DNA from: Methylobacterium sp. DB0501
GTDB lineage: Bacteria; Pseudomonadota; Alphaproteobacteria; Rhizobiales; Beijerinckiaceae
Direction: 5' to 3'
DNA: 64,000 nt
Assembly: GCF_011043735.1 (NCBI RefSeq)
Contig: NZ_JAAKGV010000017.1
Location: 62,001 to 126,000, forward strand
Shown: positions 27,804-36,035 of the stretch, piece by piece
How the letters are laid out: the number at the start of each line of letters is the position of its first letter
Numbering within the stretch: the first letter of the stretch is position 1
Notes under the pieces: model-generated
The model's input: only the letters and a program-made list of their open reading frames with translations
Told to the model about the DNA's origin: nothing
The model's database searches: none
Made by a program: the position numbers and the translations under genes

Positions 27804-29048
27804 ATGACGAACACCCCCGACTTCGACGCCCGCCTCGACCGGCTCGCCGAGGTCGCCGTGAGGGTCGGGCTCGGGCTCCGGCCCGGGCAGGAGCTGGTGA
27901 TGACGGCGCCCCTCGACGCAGTGCCGCTCGCCCGCCGCATCACTGTCCAGGCCTACGAGGCCGGCGCCTCGGTGGTGACGACCCTGCTCACCGACGACCG
28001 GGCGACGCTGGCGCGCTTCGAGCACGGCCACGACGACGCCTTCGACCACGCCGCCGGCTGGCTCTACGAGGGCATGGCGCAGGCCTATCGCGGCGGTGCC
28101 GCGCGACTCGCCGTCTCGGGCGACGATCCTTCGCTGCTCGCCGGCCAGGACCCGGACAAGGTGGCGCGCGCCAACCGCTCCCGGTCGAAGGCCTACATGC
28201 CGGCCCTGGAGCAGATCGCCAACTTCGCCACCAACTGGACCATCGTCTCGGCGGCCAATCCGGCCTGGGCCCGCACGGTGTTCCCGGACCTGTCCGAGAC
28301 CGAGGCGGTCGCCCGGCTGTGGGACGCGATCTTTGCCGCCTCGCGGGTCGACGGGCCGGACCCGGTCGGCGCCTGGGAGGCGCATAACCGGCGCCTGAGC
28401 GACCGCACCGCCTTCCTCAACGCCCGCCGCTACGCCGCCCTGCATTTCCGCGGGCCCGGCACCGACCTGACGGTCGGGCTTGCCGACGACCACGAATGGT
28501 GCGGCGGCGCCACCACGGCGAAGAACGGGATCGTCTGCAACGCCAACATCCCGACCGAGGAGGTCTTCACCACGCCGCACAGGATGCGGGTGCAGGGCCA
28601 TGTCAGCGCGACGAAGCCCCTCTCCTACCAGGGCACCCTGATCGACGGGATCGCGGTGCGCTTCGAGGAGGGCCGCATCGTCGAGGCGAAGGCCCGGACC
28701 GGCGGCGACGTGCTGGCGAAGGTGATCGACACCGACGAGGGCGCGCGTCGCCTCGGCGAGGTCGCCCTGGTGCCGGCCTCCTCGCCGATCTCGGCCTCGG
28801 GGCTGCTGTTCTGCAACACCCTCTACGACGAGAACGCCGCGAGCCACATCGCGCTCGGCCAGGCCTACAGCAAGTGCTTCCGGGACGGCGGGGCCGGGAT
28901 GAGCGAGCTGGACCTGGCTGCCCGCGGCGCCAACCGCAGCCTGATCCACATCGACTGGATGATCGGCTCGGCCGAGGTCGATGTCGACGGGGTGACGGCG
29001 GAAGGCCGGTCCGAGGCGCTGATGCGCCGGGGCGAGTGGGTCGACTGA
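27804..29048 (+). CDS. M29-family aminopeptidase
   Basis: A 414-aa metallo-aminopeptidase of the AmpS/PepS (M29) family, releasing N-terminal amino acids in the cytosol. The C-terminal half supplies the metal-site motifs: NIPTEEVFTTP, RRLGEVALVP, DENAASHIALG and HIDWMIG, providing the expected Glu, Glu, His, and His/Asp ligands. The N-terminal segment begins FDARLDRLAEVAVRVGLGLRPGQ, the usual family start. The start ATG directly before TNTPDF fits; a longer frame adds 38 Arg/Pro residues and is rejected. Confidence 0.92.
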   Translation: MTNTPDFDARLDRLAEVAVRVGLGLRPGQELVMTAPLDAVPLARRITVQAYEAGASVVTTLLTDDRATLARFEHGHDDAFDHAAGWLYEGMAQAYRGGAARLAVSGDDPSLLAGQDPDKVARANRSRSKAYMPALEQIANFATNWTIVSAANPAWARTVFPDLSETEAVARLWDAIFAASRVDGPDPVGAWEAHNRRLSDRTAFLNARRYAALHFRGPGTDLTVGLADDHEWCGGATTAKNGIVCNANIPTEEVFTTPHRMRVQGHVSATKPLSYQGTLIDGIAVRFEEGRIVEAKARTGGDVLAKVIDTDEGARRLGEVALVPASSPISASGLLFCNTLYDENAASHIALGQAYSKCFRDGGAGMSELDLAARGANRSLIHIDWMIGSAEVDVDGVTAEGRSEALMRRGEWVD

Positions 29049-29067
29049 CCCATTCCCCCACAGAGCG

Positions 29068-30105
29068 CTACCCCACGTAAATGAGGCGCTTGCCGCGGTT
29101 CTCGCCGCGGTAGAGCGAGGCGATCGCGCCGGGGGCGCCCTCGATGCCCTCGGAGACGTCCTCGTCGAGGGTCATGCGGCCTTGCCGGTACCACTCCGCC
29201 AGCTGCGCCACCGCCTCCTCGAACCGGGCCTTGTGGTCGAGCACCACGAAGCCGCTCCAGACGAGGCGCCGGGTCAGGATCTCGCGCTCGACGCGGGGCC
29301 CCGTCGGCACCTCGGTCCAGCTCGCTACCGAGGCGGTGCCGCACTGGACGATCCGTCCGCCGACCGCCATCCGGCGCAGGGCGGCATCGAGGATCGGCCC
29401 GCCGACATTGTCGAAATAGACGTGCACCCCCTCCGGCGCCTCCCGGGCGAGGGACGCGGCCCAGTCCTCCTTGCGGTAGTTCCAGGCGGCGGCGTAGCCG
29501 TAGGCCTCGCGGCAGCGGGCGACCTTGGCGTCGTCCCCGGTGAGGCCGAGGGGGCGGCAGCCGAGGTTGCGGGCGATCTGCCCGACGAGGCTGCCGACCG
29601 CGCCGGCGGCGGTCGAGACCAGCACCGTGTCGCCGGGACGCGGCCGGCCGAGCTCGGTCAGCCCGAGATGGGCGGTGAGCCCGTTGAGGCCGAGCAGCCC
29701 GGCATGGGCGGATAGAGGGACCGCTTCGCGGCAGCGGCGGAAGATCGCCGAGACCGGAACGGCCGCGTAATCCTGCCAGCCGAACCAGCCGTACAGGAAC
29801 TCGCCCTCGGCCACCTCCGGGCTGTTCGAGCGCACCACGATCCCGACCGCCAGCGCCCGCATCGGGCTGCCGAGGGGCACCGGCTGAGAGTAGTTGGCCT
29901 CGGCGCTGGCCCAGCCGCGCTGGGCCGGATCGACCGAGAGGTAGAGGTTGCGCACCAGGATCTCGTCCGGGCCGGGCTGCGGCACCGGGACGGCGTCGAG
30001 GCCGAAATCCTCCGGTTGCGGAATGCCGGCGGGCCGGCGGGCGAGCAGCACCCGGCGGTTGCGGTCGGGCAGGCCATAGGTGGGGATGTTGGTCGGACCG
30101 GTCAC
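29068..30105 (-). CDS. NADPH-dependent MDR-family oxidoreductase (CurA/prostaglandin reductase type)
   Basis: A 345-aa zinc-independent medium-chain reductase that reduces alpha,beta-unsaturated carbonyl compounds. Blocks: RRVLLARRPAGIPQPEDFGL, NLYLSVDPAQRG, GLNGLTAHLGL, the nucleotide-binding VSTAAGAVGSLVGQIA, and VHVYFDNVGGPILDAALRRM. The start is GTG, not an upstream ATG: the strong ribosome binding site AGGAGGAGA lies 7 nt before it. It is convergent with the aminopeptidase gene, with only 19 nt between stops. Confidence 0.92.
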   Translation of the reverse strand: MTGPTNIPTYGLPDRNRRVLLARRPAGIPQPEDFGLDAVPVPQPGPDEILVRNLYLSVDPAQRGWASAEANYSQPVPLGSPMRALAVGIVVRSNSPEVAEGEFLYGWFGWQDYAAVPVSAIFRRCREAVPLSAHAGLLGLNGLTAHLGLTELGRPRPGDTVLVSTAAGAVGSLVGQIARNLGCRPLGLTGDDAKVARCREAYGYAAAWNYRKEDWAASLAREAPEGVHVYFDNVGGPILDAALRRMAVGGRIVQCGTASVASWTEVPTGPRVEREILTRRLVWSGFVVLDHKARFEEAVAQLAEWYRQGRMTLDEDVSEGIEGAPGAIASLYRGENRGKRLIYVG

Positions 30106-30447
30106 GGGCGTCTCCTCCTGGCGACGCATTCGTCCGGCGCCGCTCGTCGCGATCCGGCGCGGCGGGCGCCCGGTCGCAGGGCTGCCACCGTACACGATCA
30201 CGCGGCACTGGACAGGCTATCGATTCCTCGCCGGCCAGCACCGCCCTCTTTCCCGAACGAAAGAAGCATCAACGGAAGAAAATCCAGGATCCAGAGTGAA
30301 AATTCGCGAGACGACTTCATGCCCGCACCTTTGCAGAGGTAGGGCCGTTTCGCGAAAATTCTTCCGCCGTCTCCCGGATCTCCCTCCACTGTCGCTTAAT
30401 TTGTTCGGTAATGGCGGGATTTCAGTGTGGGCTAGGAGATTTGATCC
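30106..30447. other. Intergenic region upstream of the MDR reductase gene
   Basis: This gap is relatively AT-rich in its centre (about 30240-30440). It holds tracts such as GAAAATCCAGG, GTGAAAATTCGCG and CGCGAAAATTCTTCC. Two AAAATTC blocks about 55 nt apart may be regulatory. No gene is seen; it must carry the reductase promoter. Confidence 0.4.
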
Positions 30448-31215
30448 TCACAGCCCCGGCCCCTTGGCGGCCCCCAGGATCCGCCCCGGCCCGTTATTCT
30501 CCGCTTGGAGCACCACGACGTAGGAATCGGCGTCGGCGGAGGCGAGCACCGTGCGGGGCACTTCGTAATGGGCCGGCGCGCCGCGCCAGCTGCCGACATG
30601 GTGCATGCCGCGCACCACGTTGCGGTAGGTCACGGTGCGGCCCCGGTTCTCGCCCCGCGCGATCGCGACCTCGCGGGTGCGGGCGACCGGCAGCAGCCAC
30701 AGCTCCGCGCTGCGCCCCATTTCGGGCGCGGGGCCGACATCGATCACGATGCGGTCGGGGGCGGCCTCGCTGCGGATCGCCACCGGCAGGCTCGCGGCGG
30801 TGCCGGGGTCGCGGATGCTGCGTTCCAGGGCCGCCCGGTCGGAGCCGACCACCGTCGCGGCACCGTTCACCACCGCCTGCGGGGTGAAGACCTGCCGGTC
30901 GCCGCGCATGCTCGCATAGGCGCGCTGGCGGGCGGTGAACGAGGTGCTGGCCAGCGTGTCCTTCCAGCCGAGATAGTCCCAGTAGGTCACCGGGAGGGTC
31001 AGGGCGATCACCCCGGGATCGCGCGCGAGCTCGGTCACCAGCCGGTCCGCCGGCGGGCAGGCGGAGCAGCCCTGGCTGGTGAACAACTCGATCACCGCGC
31101 GCGGGGCAGCGTCTTGCGCCCGCGGAGCGGCATCCTGAGCGCGCGCCGGACCGAGGAGGCCGAGGCCGACCGGGATCAGGCCGGCGAGCAGGCGGTGGAG
31201 GGGCGCGCGCGTCAT
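30448..31215 (-). CDS. DUF1223 secreted thioredoxin-like protein
   Basis: A 255-aa exported protein. A signal peptide ends near residue 26 and is followed by a perfect duplication of the heptapeptide AQDAAPR. The DUF1223 core starts VIELFTSQGCSACPPADRL, with a thioredoxin-like CSAC pair (Cys50, Cys53), then VTYWDYLGWKDTLAS and TPQAVVNG. Its role is unknown; a periplasmic thiol or copper-related function has been suggested for the fold. It lies just downstream of lpxXL on the same strand with 40 nt between. Confidence 0.9.
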   Translation of the reverse strand: MTRAPLHRLLAGLIPVGLGLLGPARAQDAAPRAQDAAPRAVIELFTSQGCSACPPADRLVTELARDPGVIALTLPVTYWDYLGWKDTLASTSFTARQRAYASMRGDRQVFTPQAVVNGAATVVGSDRAALERSIRDPGTAASLPVAIRSEAAPDRIVIDVGPAPEMGRSAELWLLPVARTREVAIARGENRGRTVTYRNVVRGMHHVGSWRGAPAHYEVPRTVLASADADSYVVVLQAENNGPGRILGAAKGPGL

Positions 31216-31255
31216 GGCCCATCAACACCCGGCGGATGGGCGGAGAGAAGTCACG

Positions 31256-32254
31256 TTAGCTTGAGGCACGGGATCGGGGGATTGGGGCGGCCGGCGCATG
31301 GGCGGCCGCGGCGCTAGGCAGCATGGCGGGGCGCCAGCGCCGGTGCATCCACAGCCATTGCTCGGGATGCTCGCGCACCCATCCGGCGATCACGTCGGTC
31401 ATCGCCTGCATCGCTCCCTGCACGTCGATGGCGCCGCCGGCGTCTCGCGGCAGGGTCAGCGCCGGCGTCAGCTCCAGGCGGAAGCGGTCTCGGGCCAGGC
31501 GGATCACCCGCACCCCGTGGACCGGGCAGTCGTAGTAGCGGGCGAGCTTTCCGAGCAGCGGGTTGACCAGGGCCGGCTGTCCGAGGAAATCCACCACCAC
31601 CCCGCGGGTGAAGTGCTGGTCGACCAGCATCCCGAGATGGCCGCCGCGCTCCACCACCCCCCGCATCGCGAAGGCGGCGCCGGGCCCCGCCGCGGTCAGG
31701 CCGCCCATGGTGGCGCGGCGCACCTCCTGCACCAGCTGCGCCGCCGCCGGGCTGTTCGGCGGGCGGAACACCGCGCTCGCCTCCAGTCCGAACCGGGCCG
31801 CGCAGATCGCCGGCAATTCCCAGTTGCCGAGATGGGCCGAGAAGATCAGCCCCGGCTTCCCGTCGTCGCGCAGGGAGAAGAAGTGCTCGATGCCCTCGAC
31901 CTCGATCCGCCCCGGCGTCGCGGCCCGCGGATCGTAGTCGAAGATCTCGGCCAGGTGGGCGTATTCGGCACCGGTGCGGCCGAGATTGTCCCAGGAGCCG
32001 CGCGCGATGGCGGCGATCTCGGCTTCGCTCTTCTGCGGGAAGGACTGGCGCAGGTTCTTGAGCGCCGTGCGGTGCGAGGGCAGCCGCGGCCCGATCGCCC
32101 GGGCGATCGCGGCGCCCGCCGCCGCGGCGCGGGCCGGGCCGAGGAGGCGGGCCAGCGCGAACAGGGCCCGCACCACAAAGACCATCGGCAGGCCGGCGAG
32201 GCGGGACAGGGCGCGGTAGAGCCTCAGCTTCAGACGCAGCACGACGATGGTCAC
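31256..32254 (-). CDS. lpxXL: Lipid A VLCFA acyltransferase LpxXL (LpxL/HtrB family)
   Basis: A 332-aa inner-membrane acyltransferase with an N-terminal hydrophobic helix and the HX4E catalytic motif HLGNWE (His141, Glu146). In Rhizobium LpxXL transfers a 27-hydroxyoctacosanoate from AcpXL to lipid A. The gene order (acpXL, fabZXL, fabF2XL, fabF1XL, adh2XL, then this gene) supports that role over an ordinary lauroyltransferase. The start is GTG within the run before TIVVLRLKLRLYR and lacks a clear ribosome binding site. The C-terminus is Ala/Pro-rich. Confidence 0.85.
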   Translation of the reverse strand: MTIVVLRLKLRLYRALSRLAGLPMVFVVRALFALARLLGPARAAAAGAAIARAIGPRLPSHRTALKNLRQSFPQKSEAEIAAIARGSWDNLGRTGAEYAHLAEIFDYDPRAATPGRIEVEGIEHFFSLRDDGKPGLIFSAHLGNWELPAICAARFGLEASAVFRPPNSPAAAQLVQEVRRATMGGLTAAGPGAAFAMRGVVERGGHLGMLVDQHFTRGVVVDFLGQPALVNPLLGKLARYYDCPVHGVRVIRLARDRFRLELTPALTLPRDAGGAIDVQGAMQAMTDVIAGWVREHPEQWLWMHRRWRPAMLPSAAAAHAPAAPIPRSRASS

Positions 32255-32290
32255 GAAGTAATCCGGTGCGGGAGAACGGGCGATCGGGAA

Positions 32291-32324
32291 GCGGTGTGCG
32301 GGATCGTCGCGCCCTGCACACCGC
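32291..32324 (-). terminator. Inverted repeat between adh2XL and lpxXL
   Basis: Arms GCGGTGTGC and GCACACCGC (9 bp) flank a 16-nt loop in the 144-nt gap ahead of lpxXL. It may partly terminate the upstream transcript and so uncouple lpxXL from the rest of the cluster. Confidence 0.4.
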
Positions 32325-32398
32325 CTCTTCCCGCGCCGGATGCGTTTGCGCAAGAGCGCGAGGGTGATCCTCGCGCACTTCCTCCGCGCCTGTGGCCG

Positions 32399-33421
32399 TC
32401 AGAGCGTGACCAGGATCTTGCCGAACACCTTGCGCGACTCGAGCCGCTCCAGCCCTTGCGCGAAATCGCCGAGCGGCAGCACGGTGTCGATCACCGGATT
32501 CATCCCGTCGGCCATCTTGGCGAGCGCATCGCGGATGTTGGCGAGGCGGCAGCCGAACGAGCCGGTGATGCGGTATTGCTGCTGGAACAGCTGCATCAGG
32601 TTCATGGTGGTGGAGACGCCGGAGGTCGAGCCGCAGGTGACGAGCCGGCCGCCGCGCTTGAGGCAGAGCAGCGAGCCGTTCCAGGTCTCCGGGCCGACAT
32701 GCTCGAACACCACGTCGACGCCCTTGCGCTTCGTGGCCTTGCGCACCTCGCCCTCGAAGCGCTCGGTGCGGTAGTTGATGACGTGGTCGGCGCCCAGCGC
32801 CTTCGCCTTCTCGCCCTTGGCGTCGTCGCCGACGGTGGTGAACACCGTGCAGCCGATCGCCTTCGCCATCTTGATCGCCGTGGTGCCGATGCCCGACCCG
32901 CCGGCATGGACCAGGATGGTCTCGCCCGGCTCGAGCCTGGCGTTGTCGAACAGCATGTGCTGCACGGTGCCGAAGGCGACCGGCGCGCAGGCGGCGTCGG
33001 TGAAGCTGACGCCGTCGGGCACCCGCACCACCAGCCGGGCCGGCAGGTTGACGAATTCGCGGGCGAAGCCGTCGACGTGGAAGCCGAGCACGCCGCCGAC
33101 GTCCTCGCACAGGTTGTCGCGGCCCTCGCGACAGGCGCGGCATCGGCCGCAGGTGAGCGCGCCGTAGGGGGCGACCTTGTCGCCGACCGAGAGCCCCTCG
33201 ACGCCCTCGCCGAGCGCCGCGATCTCGCCGGCGGCCTCGGCCCCGACGGTGAGCGGCAGCTTGCGCTTGGCGAAGGCCATGCCGCGAAAGCCCCACACGT
33301 CGATGAAGTTGAGACCGACGGCGCGGACCCGGATCTGCACCTCGCCGGGGCCGGGGGCATGCGGGTCGGCGACCTCGGTCAGGCGCAGGTCGCGGTCGCC
33401 GAAGAGCTGGAGCGCTTTCAT
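32399..33421 (-). CDS. adh2XL: Zinc-containing alcohol dehydrogenase-like protein of the VLCFA cluster
   Basis: A 340-aa MDR-family protein. It keeps the structural-zinc lobe (CGRCRACREGRDNLC) and the NADPH fold (VHAGGSGIGTTAIKMA). The catalytic-zinc ligands of classical alcohol dehydrogenases are replaced: LNFIDVW instead of a Cys motif and VGAEAAG instead of GHExxG. It therefore acts more like a quinone or enoyl reductase. In the rhizobial acpXL cluster an adh gene occupies this position and may supply the enoyl-ACP reduction step. Confidence 0.86.
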   Translation of the reverse strand: MKALQLFGDRDLRLTEVADPHAPGPGEVQIRVRAVGLNFIDVWGFRGMAFAKRKLPLTVGAEAAGEIAALGEGVEGLSVGDKVAPYGALTCGRCRACREGRDNLCEDVGGVLGFHVDGFAREFVNLPARLVVRVPDGVSFTDAACAPVAFGTVQHMLFDNARLEPGETILVHAGGSGIGTTAIKMAKAIGCTVFTTVGDDAKGEKAKALGADHVINYRTERFEGEVRKATKRKGVDVVFEHVGPETWNGSLLCLKRGGRLVTCGSTSGVSTTMNLMQLFQQQYRITGSFGCRLANIRDALAKMADGMNPVIDTVLPLGDFAQGLERLESRKVFGKILVTL

Positions 33422-33449
33422 CAGGGTCCTTCGTGAGACGAGCGCGCTT

Positions 33450-33558
33450 CCCCTCCCCCTTGCGGGGAGGGGTTAGGGGTGGGGGTGGTGCAGGAGGCAC
33501 CGCTGCGCTCGATCCGGCACCACCCCCATCTCCGGCTCCTCCCCACGAGGGGGAGGAG
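33450..33558. repeat. Composite GC-rich dispersed-repeat-like element
   Basis: Three nested symmetric pieces occupy this gap: a 9-bp hairpin CCCCTCCCC/GGGGAGGGG with a 5-nt loop, an 11-bp inverted repeat GGGGGTGGTGC/GCACCACCCCC 25 nt apart, and a 9-bp hairpin CTCCTCCCC/GGGGAGGAG. The composition and layout look like the mobile GC-rich intergenic repeats common in such genomes. It splits the lipid A cluster between the SH3-protein gene and adh2XL. Confidence 0.6.
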
Positions 33559-33658
33559 AGGCGCACCACATTTAAATGGCGGAACACACGGGAGAGGGAA
33601 TCCCGCGCCTTCGTGTCAGCCGGACTTAAACCGGTGGGCCAGGGACGACAACGCCGCC

Positions 33659-33973
33659 TCACTCCGGCGTCAGGTACCGCCGCCTCGCCCAGCCGACGAT
33701 GGGTCCGAGCTTGACCCGGCACCAGGTCAGGCCGCTCGGGGTCTCGTTGGTGCAGCCGAAGCCGCGCAGCCGCCCGCGGGACGGGGCCTGCGCCAGAGCC
33801 GGGGACTCGGCGTCCGGCGCCTCGCGGATGCTCAGCGTGTCGCCCGGCGGCAATCCCTCGACCCGGAAGATTTCCAGCCGGCCAAAATCCTGTGCCTCGA
33901 CGGACGCCGGAACGAGGAGGAGGGCCGCCGCCGCGGCGGCGCCCGAGAGGGCGCTCAGGAGGGGGTGCCGCAT
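33659..33973 (-). CDS. Small secreted SH3-like protein
   Basis: A 104-aa protein with a signal peptide (LSALSGAAAAAALLLVPASVEAQ) and one SH3b-like module: LPPGDTLSIREAPDAES, GCTNETPSGLTWCRVKLG and GWARRRYL. Two cysteines could form a disulfide. It is presumably periplasmic; SH3b domains often bind cell-wall or peptide ligands. It sits inside the lipid A VLCFA cluster, 11 nt after the SDR gene, where classical rhizobial clusters have no such gene. Confidence 0.75.
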   Translation of the reverse strand: MRHPLLSALSGAAAAAALLLVPASVEAQDFGRLEIFRVEGLPPGDTLSIREAPDAESPALAQAPSRGRLRGFGCTNETPSGLTWCRVKLGPIVGWARRRYLTPE

Positions 33974-33984
33974 GGTCCGTTTCG

Positions 33985-34767
33985 TCAGGTGCGGTGGATG
34001 CCCATCATCGCGGTGAGGCCACCATCCACCGGCAGCACCGCCCCGGTGATGTAGCCCGCCGCGGGGCTCACCAGGAATGCGACCAGTTCGGCCACCTCCT
34101 CCGGCGCGGCGAAGCGCCCGGCCGGGATCTGCTTCTCCATTCCGGCGCGGTGGGCGGCGTAGGGCGCCATCATGTCGGTATCAACGAAGCCCGGGGCCAC
34201 CACGTTGACGGTGACGCCGCGCCGCGCCGACTCGATCGCCAGCGTCCGGCAATAGGCGATCAGCGCGCCCTTGCTCGCCGCATAGGCCGCGTTGCCCGGA
34301 TTGGCCCGGAGCGCCGCCACCGAGCCGATCGCCACGATGCGCCCGGCCTTCGCCCGGGTCATAGGCCGCACCAGCGCCTTGGCGATGCGGGTGAGCGACC
34401 AGAAGTTGACCTGCATGGCGGCTTCCGCACGGTCCTGGTCGAGCACCGCCGCGAGGCTGTCGCAGGGCTGGCCGGCATTGTGGACGAGGCCGAAGATCGC
34501 CTCGCCCTCCATCACGCCGCAGAAATCGTCGAGCGCCGCCTTGTCCGACAGGTCGAGCGGGTGGGGCCGCAGGCGCTGCGCGGGATAGAGCGCGGTGAGC
34601 TCGAGGGTGAGTGCCTCTGCGGCGTCCCGCGAGCCGCGATAGGTGAAGTCGACGTCGTGGCCGGCGGCCGCCAGCGCCCGCACGATGGCGGCGCCGAGAC
34701 CCCGCCCGCCACCGGTGACGAGGACGCGGCGATTGTGCACGGGCGCGCTCATGCCTGTGGAACTCAT
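33985..34767 (-). CDS. SDR-family 3-oxoacyl-ACP reductase-like protein (FabG-like)
   Basis: A 260-aa short-chain dehydrogenase with cofactor motif TGGGRGLG, NAG motif VHNAGQP, catalytic Ser of IGSVAAL and YAASK active site (Tyr/Lys). The C-terminal GYITGAVLPVDGGLT is FabG-like. It most likely reduces the 3-oxoacyl-ACP during VLCFA elongation. The start codon overlaps the fabF1XL stop (ATGA); another ATG 15 nt further in is possible. Classical rhizobial acpXL clusters do not carry this reductase. Confidence 0.88.
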   Translation of the reverse strand: MSSTGMSAPVHNRRVLVTGGGRGLGAAIVRALAAAGHDVDFTYRGSRDAAEALTLELTALYPAQRLRPHPLDLSDKAALDDFCGVMEGEAIFGLVHNAGQPCDSLAAVLDQDRAEAAMQVNFWSLTRIAKALVRPMTRAKAGRIVAIGSVAALRANPGNAAYAASKGALIAYCRTLAIESARRGVTVNVVAPGFVDTDMMAPYAAHRAGMEKQIPAGRFAAPEEVAELVAFLVSPAAGYITGAVLPVDGGLTAMMGIHRT

Positions 34768-36035
34768 GTCGGCTCCGCCCCGAACACCAGGCAGGTATTC
34801 TGGCCGCCGAAGCCGAAGGAGTTCGACAGCACCGTCCTGACCGGCACGTCGCGGGCGCTCGTGACCACGTCGAGGGGAATGCCCGGATCCGGCACGGCGT
34901 AGTTCAGCGTCGGGGGCACCCGGCCGTGGGCGATGGTGAGGAGCGAGAACGCCGCCTCGACCGCGCCGGCGGCGGTGAGCGTGTGGCCGATCATCGACTT
35001 GTTGGAGGAGATCGGCACGGAGCGCATGCGCTCGCCGAGCACCGCGAGGCAGCCCATCGCCTCCATCTTGTCGTTCTCCGGCGTGCCGGTGCCGTGGGCG
35101 TTCACGGTGTCGATCTGGTCCGGATGCAGGCCGGCATCGTCGAGGGCCGCGCGGATCGCCGCGATGATCGGCGCGCCGTCCGGGCTCGAGCGGGTGCGGT
35201 GGAAGCCGTCGCCCTTCTCGCCGCAGCCGAGCACGTAGCCGAGGATGCGGGCGCCGCGGGCGCGGGCGCGGGCGGCATCCTCCAGCACCAGGGCGGCGGC
35301 GCCCTCGCCCATCACGAAGCCGTCGCGGTTCCTGGCGAAGGGCTTGGACGCGGCCTCGGGCGGATCGTTCTGGGTCGAGAGGGCGGAGAGCAGCGAGAAC
35401 CGGATCAGCGATTCCGGGTTCACCGAGCCGTCGGTGCCGATGCAGAGCGCCGCCTCGACCTCGCCGCGGCGGATCGCCTCGACGCCGAGCTGGATCGCGG
35501 TCGCGCCCGACGAGCAGGCGGTCGAGAGCGAGATCGGCGAGCCCCTGGTGCCGAACCGGTCGGCGATGCGATCGGCGACGGTGCCGAAGATGAACAGGTC
35601 GTGCCAGTCGTCGAAGCGCCGGCTCCCGGCGGCCCGCAGCAGGTCGGCGTAGGTCACGTCGCCGTTGGACGCCGCGGCCTCGGCGAGCGCCTGACGCTGC
35701 GGCCACTCGATCTCGACCGGCGGCACCGCCATGAACAGCGCACCCGGGAAGTCGCCGGACAGGCCGGCCTGCCCGATCGCCTCCTCGGCGGCCGCCTCGG
35801 CGAAGCGTTCGGAGAGGAGCGGCGCCACCATCGGGTCGGCGGCGATGAAGTCGACCGTGCCGGCGATGCGGGTGCGCAGGCCCTCGGTCGGGAAGCGGGT
35901 GATCGTGTGGATGCCCGACCGGCCGGCGGTCAGCGCGGCCCAGTTGTCGGACACGCCCTGGCCGAGCGAGGTCACCACGCCGAGGCCGGTGACCGCCACC
36001 AGGGGGCGGCCCATCGCGTCGCGGTCGCGGCTCAT
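34764..36035 (-). CDS. fabF1XL: 3-oxoacyl-ACP synthase II, FabF1XL
   Basis: A catalytically intact KAS II of 423 aa. The Cys-His-His triad is present: Cys174 in STACSSGA, His314 in NAHGTGTPE and His351 in SNKSMIGHTL. It catalyses condensation during synthesis of the C28 fatty acid on AcpXL. It overlaps the FabF2XL stop by 4 nt, so the two synthases are translationally coupled, which would support a heterodimer. Confidence 0.92.
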   Translation of the reverse strand: MSRDRDAMGRPLVAVTGLGVVTSLGQGVSDNWAALTAGRSGIHTITRFPTEGLRTRIAGTVDFIAADPMVAPLLSERFAEAAAEEAIGQAGLSGDFPGALFMAVPPVEIEWPQRQALAEAAASNGDVTYADLLRAAGSRRFDDWHDLFIFGTVADRIADRFGTRGSPISLSTACSSGATAIQLGVEAIRRGEVEAALCIGTDGSVNPESLIRFSLLSALSTQNDPPEAASKPFARNRDGFVMGEGAAALVLEDAARARARGARILGYVLGCGEKGDGFHRTRSSPDGAPIIAAIRAALDDAGLHPDQIDTVNAHGTGTPENDKMEAMGCLAVLGERMRSVPISSNKSMIGHTLTAAGAVEAAFSLLTIAHGRVPPTLNYAVPDPGIPLDVVTSARDVPVRTVLSNSFGFGGQNTCLVFGAEPT

